From the NCBI GenBank assembly GCA_036346395.1, contig CM070594.1, positions 27,189,385 to 27,253,384 of the forward strand: a stretch of DNA of 64,000 bases. The letters are read 5' to 3'. Below the pieces are notes generated by a model. That model was not told the DNA's origin, ran no database searches, and saw nothing but the letters and a program-made list of their open reading frames with translations. A program made the position numbers and the translations under genes. Below are positions 44,119 through 56,508 of the stretch, one piece after another (the first letter of the stretch is position 1; every line of letters begins with the position of its first letter). The stretch comes from Hsuehochloa calcarea. Taxonomy: Eukaryota; Streptophyta; Magnoliopsida; Poales; Poaceae.

Positions 44119-46089
44119 TGTCGAACCCGGAAACGAAGGATCCCAATTCTCTGTGTTTTCCACACTAGTCCAGGAATTCTGGTGTACACAGTCCAACAAA
44201 AATGTTATCACAATCATATCACACATTTATTTAATATTGTAACATCCTGATTTTCAGAATTGGGATGTTAGTATTTAACTAGGCGATTTAGTAATTTTTT
44301 TGATTCTGTTTTAAAATTTTCCAGTGTTTAATTAAAATGTTGCTTCAAAAAAATCAAATTGAATTATTTCAAAGGTTGCATTTAAAGTTAAATCAAATTG
44401 TTTGAGCGACTGCAATTAAATTAAATATTTTGTTTCTTGTTTCCGCATGCATTTCAAAAATCATGATGCATACATTAGTATCGCTGTTCTCATTTTCCAA
44501 TCCGATTGACCGCGGCCGAAACGATCGTGTGTCCCTTCTTTTCCGGTCATCTGTTCCTTTTTCTGATCCTGCTAACTTCTGTCGCTTCTCTCCTTCAAAT
44601 CTTAGTTAAAGATTCAAAACCAACTCATGCATGTCATACCACCGCGATCGTCATCGCACGAGCAACCCAATTCTGCAATTTGTTTTTGCATGCATGGTGG
44701 TTTGAGCGAATTCGCAAAAATAAGAAAAGAACTAGCAGATAAAACAGCTGCGTGTCCACTTTATATTTTTCAACTTCTCTCCTTGCAATCACCAACAAAA
44801 ATCAAGAATTCGACAACGCATGTTATGTCGTTGTGATCGTTGTCTCGAAGGCTTTCCGTTTATATAATCGGTTTACGCATGCGAGATCGTTTGAGCGAGT
44901 TGGAGAAATGGAGGAAGAAATGCACTGCGATTTAATTCCACTGCCCATTTTCTTCTCCCAACAAAAATCAGAACTTTAAAGATTTTTAGATAAAATCTCA
45001 CTATGGATAGATTCCTGAAATTTTTATCTAAGTATCTGCATTATGTCAGGAACCTTCCATAAAAATTTTGTGATTTTTTGAGCTAAGCAACTATATCTAA
45101 AAATTACCTAAACACCCTCAGCCATTTTGTAAGATCTGGAAATACTGTTCATCCGAATTATTTTTAGCCGAACCACACAGCAGCTGTTGCACTCTACTGC
45201 ATTTTCACCCTCTCTACGCCCCCTCCTTTCATTAGTACATCCATCTCTCTCCCCTGCCATCTTTTTCTTTACCCAAGAGAGCCAACCTCCACTGCCATCC
45301 ATGCCATGACCTCACTGCCAATCCATCATAACAAAGCAATTTCTTTTTCTTCTCCCGTGCAGAACCAACCATACAGCCACGTCGTCCTTCCCCACACCAT
45401 TTTCTTCTTCCCTTATCAAGCAGCCATTTATGAGCTCAAAACTAAAACAACTTCTCTCCTTCCAAACTCAACCAAGCATCCCAAATCCCCCATTGCATGT
45501 TATATGGTAGCGCTCCTCGCCTCAAGAGCAATCCATCCATACCATTAGTTGTTGCATGCAAACTCTTTTGAGCATTTCGATGCACTGTAGCTCAAGCTAG
45601 TCTTCCTCGGCAGTGCAGCTCCGGCCGGTAGTGCAGCAGCAGCAACCAGCGAGCACAGCAGCCGGCCGTGGAAGCATGCAAACCAGCAGCAGCTATAGAC
45701 GGCAGCAGCACCAGCCATGCAGCGGCAAGGCACGGGAGCGGCGAGGTGGCCGGCGCCCAGCGCACGGCATCGCCGGAGACCAGGTGACGGCCAGCAGACC
45801 GGTGACGTGGACGAGCCGGTTCGGCGAGGCTCGATAGCGGCTCGACGCGGCGTCGAGGAAGGAGTCGAGACGGAGGCGGTGCGGTGCATGGCCGACATTG
45901 GCACGCCGTATGCGATGGCACCGAGGCGGAGACGGTCGAGCCAAGGAAGCGAGGTGAGGCGGTATCGACGACGACTAAGGCAGGCGCGAACGAGAGGCGG
46001 AACGGACGCGGGGACGGTGACGACTACGGTGGATGGGGACGCGTAGCGAGAAGACGTCCGGTGATACTTCGCACGACTAGTACCGCGGT

Positions 46090-47109
46090 AAAAATCTTTA
46101 GTGTCAAATCGTGTTTACGATATTAGTTGTGCATGTTGCATATTAGTCATGAGCATCACATATTTTTATGCATGTTTATTTATAAAAATGATTTGATAGC
46201 TTATGACCGGTATAACTCCTCGGTTAGGTTGTATTTGTGAGTAGGCACGATTATATAACGATATATTGGTGGATGCGAATAAATAGAGTTATTGTGGCAA
46301 AATATGAGTATTATTGATCGGTGGATGCTAGATTAAATTTATGAGCTGATTATTTTGATCGGCCGATATTATTGTAAGGTTGTATGAAAGCTAGTGGTGA
46401 TATTGGGATAAATTAATTGGAGGTTTCTTCTCACATTGGATTAGTAGTTTTAGGAGATAGGACGCATAAGGATTTTATGAATTATTACTTGAGGGATAGC
46501 TCTTGTGATGATGATTAAGGAAATATGAATGTTGAATCGGACAATTTATTTAATCGTAATTGGATTATTTGATTGTGGATAAATATTTGGATTACCGTGT
46601 ATGTAGTAGTTAAGTCCTATGTATCGAGTTGATATATTTGTACCCTTAATTGGATTACTAGATAAAGGATTATTAGTTGATCGTAGTGGCACATATATGA
46701 TTGGATTGGTAGAGGTGGTGCACGATTAAGTTCGGTGGTATGAATATGAGTTGATCGGTAACTGAGCGATTGGATGATGGGTGTGTTATTAGATTGTTAA
46801 GTCCATTAGGAGTCGGTTGGTAAAATAAACCTCGGACTGTGGAAATTTTGGATGGATGCAAATATGAATTGGCAAGGTGAGACTAGTAGAGCTAGATAGT
46901 TAGTATTATCTTAAATAATATATCGGAGAATGATTGATGGATATAGGCATTGTCTTATACCCTAAATAATATTAGCCCCGCAAATCTTAGTTTTGAATAA
47001 TGGTTTCCTTATAACTAATGAACTAAAATTTGACTTAGGAGTGGTAACTTAATAAAATTGAATTAGGTCTAATAATCACTAAAATTTGAGTTAGGATAAT
47101 TAATTGGCT
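46090..47109. other. Unassigned AT-rich segment within LTR-C/CACTA-A junction
   Basis: About 1 kb rich in TGATCGGTGGATG-like and ATTGGATTA phrases, no ORF. It could be LTR-C sequence or a further inserted element. The exact left edge of the CACTA copy is unresolved, as no CACTA terminus is present. Confidence 0.4.
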
Positions 47110-47459
47110 TAAAAATAAAATTTACACACCGGTTCACATGACGTGGGGTTTGGGTCAAGCAATATTGCATTTGCGGTTCCGGTATTTCAGGTTAATAAGT
47201 GTTGTATGAGATGATGCCTATATTTGGGTTGCATGATTGTTCAATTGAGATAGATATCGGTGTCGAGAGGTAGGGATCATGGTTGTGGCCGTAGGCATGG
47301 CTACGCTATGCCACCGCGTGTGGTACTTAACTAGTGAAGACTTTTCTTTCAATAACCTTAGATGCAAATGTTGGAGAATGAGTTTATATTGCACATTTTC
47401 GTTTGCTATAAATTAATTGCTAATCAATTTGACACTAATTTGTTACATGCGTAGTGTAG

Positions 47460-50400
47460 ATGGATCGAAACTGGATGTACGGTGTGAACCGTGTGAGTCA
47501 AGATTACATTAATGGCGTGGTTGCTTTTAGAAGAGCCGCTGAGCAGGATATGTTGAAGAAGGGATAAATTTTATGTAATTGTCTGCATTGATTGCGTAAT
47601 CAAGATGTTTAACAACGCGCGCAGATCGAAGCGCACTTGATTCGAAGGGGTTTCAAAAAAGGGTATACATGTTGGACCAGTCACGGTGAAGAGCAGATTA
47701 TACCAGAAGTTAATAATGACGACATCGCCGAGGAAGTCAACGATTTGCCGGATGTGGACTGTGCTTTTGATGAGGATAGGGGGCACGATGACAATCTGGA
47801 TCAGATGCTACGCGATGCAGAAGAGAACTACAGTGAGAGAGAGTTTTGTAAATTCGAGGGCTTAAGGGAGGACTCGGTGAGACCTTTGTTCCCTGGCTGC
47901 AAGCCGGAATACACAAGGTTGTCAACCGTGCTTGAACTGCTGAAATTGAAGGCAAGCAATAGTTGGTCCGATAAGAGTTTCACGGCGTTGTTAGGTCTCC
48001 TAGCGGACATCCTTCCGGAGGGAAACGTGTTGCCCAGCACCACCTATCAAGCAAAGAAGGTTATTTGCCCATTGGGAATGGAAGTAGAAAGAATACATGC
48101 ATGTCCGAACGATTGTATCCTCTACCGTAAAGAGTATGCAGACATGCATTATTGTCTCGTGTGCAAAGCATCCCGATACAAGCGTCAAAATACTGCTAAG
48201 GTGAAGCAAGGACCTCCTGCTAAGATGTTGTGGTATCTGCCTGTAATCCCACGTTTGAAGCGTTTATTTGCGAACCCAAAGGAGGCAAGATTGCTGCGTT
48301 GGCACTCAGAGGAGCGTAAGAGAGATGGAAAGCTAAGACACCTGCTGATTCTGCCCAGTGGAGAAACTTCGATCGGAGCTTCGAAGAGTTCGGTGCGGAA
48401 CCGAGGAACATAAGGTTAGGGTTGAGTACGGATGGAATGAATCCTTTCGGTAACATGAGCAGCCGACATAGCACCTGGCCCGTGAATCTATGTATGTACA
48501 ACCTTCCTCCTTGGCTCTGTATGAAGCGGAAGTACATTTTGATGTCACTACTTATCCAAGGGCGAAGCAACTCAGGGAATGATATTGATGTGTACCTAGC
48601 ACCATTGCTGGAAGATCTTGTGACACTGTGGAACGAAGGGGTACAGGTATGGGATGCGTACAAACGAGAGAACTTCACTTTACGCGCCATGTTGTTCTGC
48701 ACCATCAATGATTTTCCTGCCCTTGGTAACCTGTCGGGCTTCAGTACAAAAGGAGCCAAAGCCTGTCTGCACTGCTTAGATGCTACGGAGAGTGTATGGT
48801 CAACAACTCGCAAAAATCGTATATATGCGCCACCGTAGGTTCCTTCCGAGGAGTCACCCATACCGCAAAATGAAGAAACAATTCGACGGAAATAAGGAAG
48901 ACGGTTCACTTCAAGGGCTTTTAGTGGGAAAGAGGTCTATGATATGGTTAAGGATATCGATGTTGTGCTTGGGAAGGGCGTAAATTAAGAACCCGTGAGA
49001 AGAACATCCGGAAGAAGCGGTCAATTTTTGGGACTTGCCTTATTGGGAGTACTTAGAAGTTCGCCACTGCATCAACGTTATGCACGTAGAGAAGAATGTA
49101 TGTGATAGCTTGATTGGTCTCTTCTTTGAACATTAGTGGCAAAACAAAGGATGGTGTTAACGCACGGCGTGACTTGGTCGATATGAACATAAGGACCGAG
49201 TTAGCACCGAAAAGACCGATCTGAGACGAACGTACCTTCCCGACTTGCTACACTCTGTCCAAGGCCGAGAGAAATGAATCGTGCGAGCTTGCACGGTGTG
49301 AAAGTCCCGCTGGTTACTCCGCTAACATTAAGAAACTTGTTTCTATGCAAGATTTGAAATTAATTGGTATGAAGTCGCATGATTGTCGTGTGTCGATGAC
49401 ACAAATGCTTCTGTTGCAATTAGGAGTATCTTGCCGAACAAGGTCCGAGTGGCAATCTTGAGGTGTGTTATTTCTTCAACTCAATTGCTCGTAAGGTCAT
49501 CGATCCCCAAGGACTAGATGCTCTGCAGCCGAGGTAGTGACGACTCGTGTCATCTTGAGATGTATTTCCCTCCGTCATTTTTCGATATCATGGTCCATCT
49601 CATTGTTCACCTTGTGAAAGAGATAAAGATATGCGGCCTGTGTTTCTCGTCATATGTACCCGCTCGAGAGGTACATGGGAATTCTCAAGTCCTACGTGAC
49701 GGAATCGATCTCGACCGAGGGCGACATCATCGAAGGTTATGCAACGGAAGAGGTCATTGAGTTCTCGTCGACTACATGGCTCAGGTGGATCCGATTGGTG
49801 TGCCTCTATCTCGCCATGAGGGGAGACTGGATGGTATCGGGACCATCGGAAGGAAATCAATCACTCCCGATCCGATACGTGCGCTCAAGCCCATTTCACG
49901 GTCTTGCAACACATGACCCAAGTGTCCCCGACATCGACGAGCACAAAGACATGGTACGCCAACGTAATCCGACCGGTCGGAGGTTTGGATCACGAGAGAG
50001 CACAACCGCGGTTCAACGAATGGTTAAAGGCGCGAATCACTCAGAGGTCATCAAGTGATGATACGCTGCTATGGTTGGCAAGAGGGCCACAGTTTACAAT
50101 TGTCACATGGCAAGGATACGACATAAATGGGTACACATTTTATACGGCAGCTCAGGATAGGAAGAGCACAGTGCAGAACAGCGGTGTCCGCATAGATGCA
50201 TTCAGTACCGATGGGCTGAGGAGCTCGTACTATGGGCAAATAGAGGAGATATGGGAGATCGACTACGTGCTTTTCAAGATCCCCCTATTTCGGTGCCGTT
50301 GGGTCCATCTCCCACAGGTGAAGGTCGACAAGTACGGCGTCACTACCGTGGACCTCGAACGTGTCGGATACAAAGACGAACCATTCGTACTGGCTAACCA

Positions 50401-50605
50401 AGTTGTTCAAGTCTTCTATGTAACCGACCCGGCAAATAAGAAGCGCCACGTAGTTCTTCATGGAAAAAGGAGGATTGTCGGAGTTGAGAATGTAGTGGAC
50501 GAGGAAGAATACAATCAATTTGACGAGTTGCCACCTTTCGGAGACGACATCAGGCTCGAGGAAGAACCCAGTGAGGAAGCTAGCTATATGCGTCGATCAT
50601 CATGA
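47460..50605 (+). pseudogene. CACTA TNP2 transposase (copy A), near full extent, broken
   Basis: The start ATG at 47,460 reads MDRNWMYGVNRVSQDYINGV, the transposase-associated N-terminal domain, then (after stops) IRRGFKKGYTCWTSHGEEQ. Core blocks: FTALLGLLADILPEGNVLPS, GMEVERIHACPNDCILYRKE and YCLVCKASRYKR (47,950-48,190), then STDGMNPFGNMSSRHSTWPV, NLPPWLCMKRKYILMSLLIQ and LAPLLEDLVTLWNEGVQVWD (48,425-48,655), the Transposase_21 region. DUF4218-type text follows (HLEMYFPPSFFDIMVHLIVH at 49,550; YPLERYMGILKSYV at 49,657), then DUF4216-type text (TWQGYDINGYTFYTAAQDRK at 50,105; GYKDEPFVLANQVVQVFYV at 50,370). Multiple frameshifts and stops are present. This copy is the best reference here for aligning the other two. 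Confidence 0.9.
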
Positions 50606-50807
50606 AGGGTCAGTATTTTAATTAAGAATTTAATTACTCCATTGTAATTAATTTATTTATTCCATTGTCATGTGTTAATGTGTTATGGACTTGTGATCTT
50701 TAATATTGATATCAATGTGGATATTCATGGTAATGTTGAGTTGAATTAGATATGAACTTTTGAACTCAAACTTGTCATCATACTGCTTATCCAACAGATC
50801 ATACATG

Positions 50808-51495
50808 CTGTAGTGGGATATCACAGACGGTTCTAATATAGAACCGTCTGTGATATGCACACATCACAGACGGTTCTAATATAGAAGGATTTTGCTTCAA
50901 ACCATCACACATTTACACCTCTACAAATATTAGTTAGCAAGATGCAAAACAACCTAATTAAAATGGCGTGAAAGATGATCTTAAGATTTTTGTTCAATCT
51001 ATGATGTGTTGTCTCGCTTTTAGAAGATGACACTTTTGCTTGAGTATACCTTCCGAACAGCAGTGCTTATGGTTAGTTTGCTTTTTCGTGCAACAGTTTT
51101 TTAAAAAGATTAGCTCAATTATATGTCTTTCTAAAACATATATAGAATTTTTTTGGTAATAGGTTCACAGTTTTCAATGGCACTCAAACTTGTCACCGCT
51201 TATCCAATGATCATACATGTTTGTAGTAGGATATCACGAGCGGTTCTAATATAGAACCGTGCATGATGGGTTCACATCACGCAGCGGTTCTATATTAGAA
51301 CCGCTGCGTGATGTGTACATATCACTGATTTGTTCTATTCAAGAACCGTGCGTGATGTGTGCATATCACGAGCGGTTCTAATATAGAACCGTCGTGATGT
51401 GAATTCCATCACGAGCATTTCTATATTAGAACCGCTCAGGTGATATGCACACATCACAAAGGTTATTTAATAGAACCGCGTGATGTTATCTTTAT
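50808..51495. repeat. Internal subterminal-type repeat cluster (copy A)
   Basis: ATCACAGACGGTTCTAATAT / ATATAGAACCGTCTGTGAT pairs occur at 50,818-50,885 and 51,229-51,485, including variants CACGAGCGGTTC and GAACCGCT. They lie between the TNP2 stop and the leader. A ~150-base segment is directly duplicated (50,755-50,890 and 51,180-51,310). Confidence 0.88.
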
Positions 51496-53530
51496 AAGGC
51501 CGGACCGCTAGGTTTTGCTTATTCTTCACCTCTCACGCGCCCTTCGCGTCCACCGCCGCTCGCCTCCGGTTCCTCGGTCTTGCTCCTCGCGCCTCGGCCC
51601 GCCTCGATTCTGCGCGCCTCTCCTCGGAGATCTCCGCCTCCTCCTTCGCCGCGCGCCAAGCCCTGCAAGCCACTGCGCGCTGCGTCGCCTCCGGCCGCCT
51701 CGGCCGCCTCGCCGATCGCTCGCTCCTGCCGGCTCAGCGCCTCTGCTGCGCCGACCTCGCTCCGCTGGCCCGGCACACACGGCGTCGCCTCTACTCCACC
51801 GGCTCGCCTCTACGCTGCTCGCCCGATCCCTACCCGTGGTACTCCTAGTTGCATATTAGGTTAAAGTTTTTCTTCACGAAATTTGTTACGATATGGAATT
51901 AGATCGCTACTCTTTTTTCTCGTCCATTACCCTACTGGCTCAAATGGGATGATACGGCCTTGGCGGCCGTTGCTCAAGACGATAATTCACCTCACTATGT
52001 CCCTCAAGCCTAAGTCCGTAATGTGAAGCGATGGCTTGGTCATGAATTCTTGGTTTTAGCATTTGAGTGATGGTGCATTGTTTGTACTCTTATATATAGG
52101 AGCATTTGATTAGCTAGTTGAAATAGAAATAGTGTTTTAAGTTCCTGTGATAATAATTTAATATAGAGGTAATAATCGTATAATATTGTCAGTCCCTAGT
52201 TATCGTTTCTCTTGCAAGTACATGTACAAGAGATAACAAACATCATCGTGTGTTGCAGTAGTCCTTGAAGATATCGTAATCCATGGAATCAGACCACGAG
52301 GACTATCTCGAACTTGATCTTTAAAATGCTATGTCACTTACATTCTTTATGCTTCACGAAAGTAAGTTGATGCATGTTAGACACACTCACCACCGATAAT
52401 ATTGTTAGGGATTTCATCAATTATATTGGTTCTCCTTTTATGAGCATCATGGTTGTGAAAATAGATAAAATTGTCTTGACTTAATATTTATAGTTAGGTG
52501 TTAGGATAATATTTCAGCATTGAAGGCCACCAACTAGGTTGCTAAGTCATAATGTTCTTTCTGTACATAATTTCTTTTAGTTTCTGTTCTTAGTTTAATG
52601 ATCTTGATTCTTGGTATATATATATATATATATTTCTTGCACGCGTCTTAGTAAAAGAAATATCAATATTAAATGCAAATTCGGTATTGCATTGATTCAT
52701 TGGAGCTGGCTTGCTCTTCTCTGAACATCAAATTCTTTTGTCACCATAATTCAGAAATTAATTTGGTTGGTGCGTGATTAAGGGTGCCATCATCATCAGT
52801 ATATAGGATCTATTTGTGAAAAGGTTGCCTTTTCCTTAGTACATTGAGGATGAAAACATTATTATAACGAGGGAAAAAAATTTATATGCCACTACAAATG
52901 TTTCAGATCTCTTATCTGCCATTACAAAATGACATCTCCCTTACATGCCATTACATTTCCGTAACCTTGCCCTTATTTGCTATTGTTGACTAGTCGAGCT
53001 GTCAAGTGGCTGTGCAAATACCGTTTTGCCCCTGCCTTGTCTTCTTCCTTTTTCTTCCTCCAAGCAAAATCAACCATGGACTATAAGGTGTAGCTTACGC
53101 TTGGTCGAAGATCTCGATGGTGACCCATGGAGACAGCGGAGGGAGGCGAGGAGGCGGTTAGAGGAGGGGTCCCGTGCGGACTGGTGAGCGGAGGGAGGTG
53201 AGGAGGTGTATGAGACGGTCTACGAAAGAACCGTCTGTGATGTTATCTTTATAAGGCCGGGACCGCTAGGGTTTTGCTTATTCTTCACTGGCTCGCCCTC
53301 GCTTCTCGCACCGCCGGCCCAGACTTGCCGCGGTCGCCTCTACTCCACCTGGCTCGCCTCGGTGCTCTGGCCCGATCCCCTACCCGTGGTACTCCTAGTT
53401 GCATATTAGGTTAAAGTTTTTTCTTCACGAAATTTGTTCTGATATGGAATTAGACTGCTACACTTTTTTTCTGTCCATTACCCCGCTGGCTCAAATGGGA
53501 TGATACGGTCGCCGTGATACTTAGGGTGCC
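51484..53530 (+). repeat. Direct duplication of promoter/leader (copy A)
   Basis: GTTATCTTTATAAGGCCGG (TATA-like TTTATAAGG) plus a C-rich leader ending CTAGTTGCATATTAGG occurs at 51,484-51,862 and again at 53,238-53,412, with the following ~110 bases also shared. The first leader is longer. Between them, 51,960-53,205 contains no gene. A (TA)n tract lies at about 52,617-52,632 and a TATGCCACTACAAATG / ATGCCATTACA repeat region at 52,890-52,950. Confidence 0.8.
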
Positions 53531-53714
53531 GACTAATCTGGGTAAACCTGGGAACCGTGATGATTCTTATGGTACACTGACGGCAATTTATTTTATTCTA
53601 CTCTGAGATGGCAAACGTTGATTATATTTGTTTATATTTTTTGTGCAATTTCCCATATATTATATACTATGTAATAATTGCGTACGCAACTTATATAGAT
53701 AGCAAGTAAGCGAG

Positions 53715-56508
53715 ATGGCGAGGCACCGTCTTCGCCCGTCATCGGCGCCGCCAAATCGTCTGGATCTCCGATCAAGGTGGTACGCAGCGAGAAGGCGAGG
53801 AATATCCAAATTGCCCTCGGGCGCATGACGATCACGGAGGTCGGTGGCGTCGGGATCCCGCCGAGTCCCAAGAAAGCAACGCGAGATTCGGACCGTCTGC
53901 GGGGTACTTGTAAGGAGCGGGTCCCCATAACCACCCCAACTGGAAGTGTCGGACGGATGTACAGAGAGACGGTTGTGGATCGAAGCTTTACGCCTCGTTC
54001 ACTTTCCCCGGCGGACCAGACACGTGTGCGATGACACGCCGCCGCGCGATGTGCCACGCGTGGAGGACCTTCAAGAGCACGCTTGTCACGCAGCTTGTGA
54101 ACACCGGTCGGACGCCCTTCACGAAGTATCCTTTCTTGTCGCGGGATACATGGGATGCCTTCGTGCGAGATGAAGACGACGGCCGAATTTCAGAGCAAAG
54201 TGCGGCGCATGAGCTCTCGGGCCCAAAACACTCACCCCACAAACTCGGCACGGCTGGTACGCGGGTAAAGCCACGAAGTGGGCGGCGGAGGACGAGACCG
54301 ATGCCCGACCGCTTCTTGGGATCTCGAGACGAGCGCTCGAGCACAGTTAAGAGCGGGCATCGGCCACGTCTTGGCAAATCTCTTTTCGCAAACCAGCGAC
54401 GAGGCGGTGTCCCAACGCTCGTAAATATGTCGAACCACTTAGTTGTTAATAAGTCCATAACTTCATGGTGTCTATAATAACATGATGTCCTCTTGCGAAA
54501 GCATTGACTTCCGCATCTTCCCAAGGTTCCCTCGAAGTGGGCGGGAGAAGGATGTACTATCTACGCCCCGGGAAACAAGGAGCACCGGGTCGCACGCGAG
54601 GCGTTGGGGTTTACGTACCTTGGAGGATGGATTCCCACGACTCCGCCACATATAGGAGTAGGAAGAGATCCAAGGACCAGCCGGCCTTTCGTTGGAACAT
54701 GTCATTATTGAAAAATTTCAAGGACAAATAACAAGTTTACGTAACCAAGTAAATGAACTCATAGGCGCAAGCCGCCTCAGTAATTTGGGAGCAAGTCCTC
54801 CTCAACATCAGATGGCGTCGCGTCCACACATAATTCGGACATGACGACGTGCAATTACCGATCGACGACATCGAGGTAATGTACATCTGGAATGCTCCAA
54901 ATATAGACATATAGGACGCCTTAGCTAATTGTGTACCATTTTGTAGGAGCCGGCGCCACGCAAGCTCCAAGTGAGGATGGTTGGGTCGATTGCTATTGAG
55001 GTCGGGTATGGTGTATCCATACCAGAAGAGGCGATCGCGACCGCGGTGCCCGGTGGCGCGCAGGTTACGCCAGGTGCGGTGGACATGGTACATGACAATT
55101 TCATGGCCATCCTATTGAAATTCCCGAACGAAGAAATCACAACACTAGGGGATGCCGTGCACACTTTTATCCATGGCCCAAGAAGGACATCGCTCGACCT
55201 GCGATGACGCGATATCGTCACGACCGCTGCCTCTCAATAGGACCCTCGATGAGTCCGCCCGACCTTCGCTTCGAAGCCCGCCTCATCGGTTCCGTCGAAG
55301 ACGCCAAGAAGACAAGACAAGCGTGTCACCATATCGGTCCATGAGTCATCTCCGAGAAGGCGTACGCAGCGCGTCATTACGAACAAATCGATATCGAAGA
55401 AGATTCAGCGCCGCCAAACCCGCAATACTCCCTTGGATATCCGTTGGTCTCGACAAAGAACTAACAGGCTCGGGACTAGCTTGTCAATCTTTGCATGAGT
55501 GGTACATGCGCAAGACCCAAGAGGAGGAGCCATCACCGAATCAGCGTCAAATCACGGAGCGAGCATTTTCATCACGAGGCGGGCCGCTTCGTCGGGCTTC
55601 GAGGACTTATTCGACCTATACAACCTAAGCGCCTCGGCGCCTCACTTCTACGATGTTGGACCTTTGTAAGTGTGTACAATCAATTTCTACACTCACGTGA
55701 TAGCGATAAATATCACAACTCATTCCTTACGTGCATGATACATTATGAAATGTGCCCGTCGAATCAACGAACCGGTGGGTTTCCTCGACCCGCACGTGAT
55801 CTCGAGCAAACAATAAACCAAGACGCATCCTCGTCGAAAATTACATAAAATGGGATTGCTTGCTCGAACGGCAAGGAGTACATAATGGTGCCGTATAACC
55901 GAGTAAGTGCTTCACTACTTGCTACACAAAATTCGTTTGAACATATATAGGTTTATGACTATAGCGACATACATGAGTAGGTTCCATCGGATTCTTGTGA
56001 TTATTGTGCCAAAGAGGAACATGGTATTGTACCTTGATTCTCTACTCAACAAAAACCATGACTTCACCCTTCTTAAAGGAATACTCGAAAGGTACGATCA
56101 TTTCCTCTGCACATAATTGTATTGTAGTCTTCCTTCATTTGAAATGGACGAGGATAACTTTTGGAATCATGTAGGCGTTCATCGGCTATGTTCTTGAGGA
56201 GGTTTATACAAGGGAACAGCGCCACACTAACCCACAAGATGCGATTTCGATGCAGCGATACAACACAATAATAATATATCATACTTAAAATATTGCATCT
56301 CGAATATTGTACCTATATATGTATATCCATTTTTGCAAAGCCACCAAAGAAAAACAAGATCACCTATGCGCATTCTACGTATGCCATCATATGCGGCTAT
56401 TGATTAATTCCACGACACACAATCCCGAGGTAGGTCAATCTCGCTATAGTTATTTTCTAATTATAAATTTAAATATATATTCTTACTACTTTACTCTTGC
56501 TAGCGACT
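53715..56508 (+). pseudogene. CACTA TNP1/Ulp1-like protein (copy A), broken
   Basis: The ATG at 53,715 follows the conserved acceptor (ATAGCAAG). Blocks match CACTA-B: GRMTITEVGGVGIPPSPKKA, CHAWRTFKSTLVTQLVNTGR, FTKYPFLSRDTWDAFV (53,819-54,170), RSRKRSKDQPAFRWNMSLL, VHDNFMAILLKF and TLGDAVHTFIHGPRRT (55,085-55,195). The Ulp1 part has ACQSLHEWYMRKTQEEE (55,480), FMTIATYMSRFHRILVIIVP with VLYLDSLLNK (55,953-56,060), AFIGYVLEEVYTRE (56,174) and DHLCAFYVCHHMR (56,358). The catalytic His is kept (FHR, codon 55,985) but the following Trp is Arg; Asp and Cys (56,367) are present. Stops and frameshifts abound, and the last exon is truncated at 56,508. Confidence 0.8.

Larger units (their letters stand above)
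47110..56508 (+). mobile_element. CACTA copy A, plus strand, lacking both termini
   Basis: Order: TNP2 (47,460-50,605), repeat cluster (50,808-51,495), leader (duplicated), TNP1/Ulp1 (53,715-56,508). At 56,508 homology with CACTA-B stops a few bases into the last Ulp1 exon, and no 3' repeat cluster or CACTA terminus follows. At the left no 5' repeats or CACTA end are seen. It is therefore a terminally deleted copy inside LTR-C. Confidence 0.75.
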
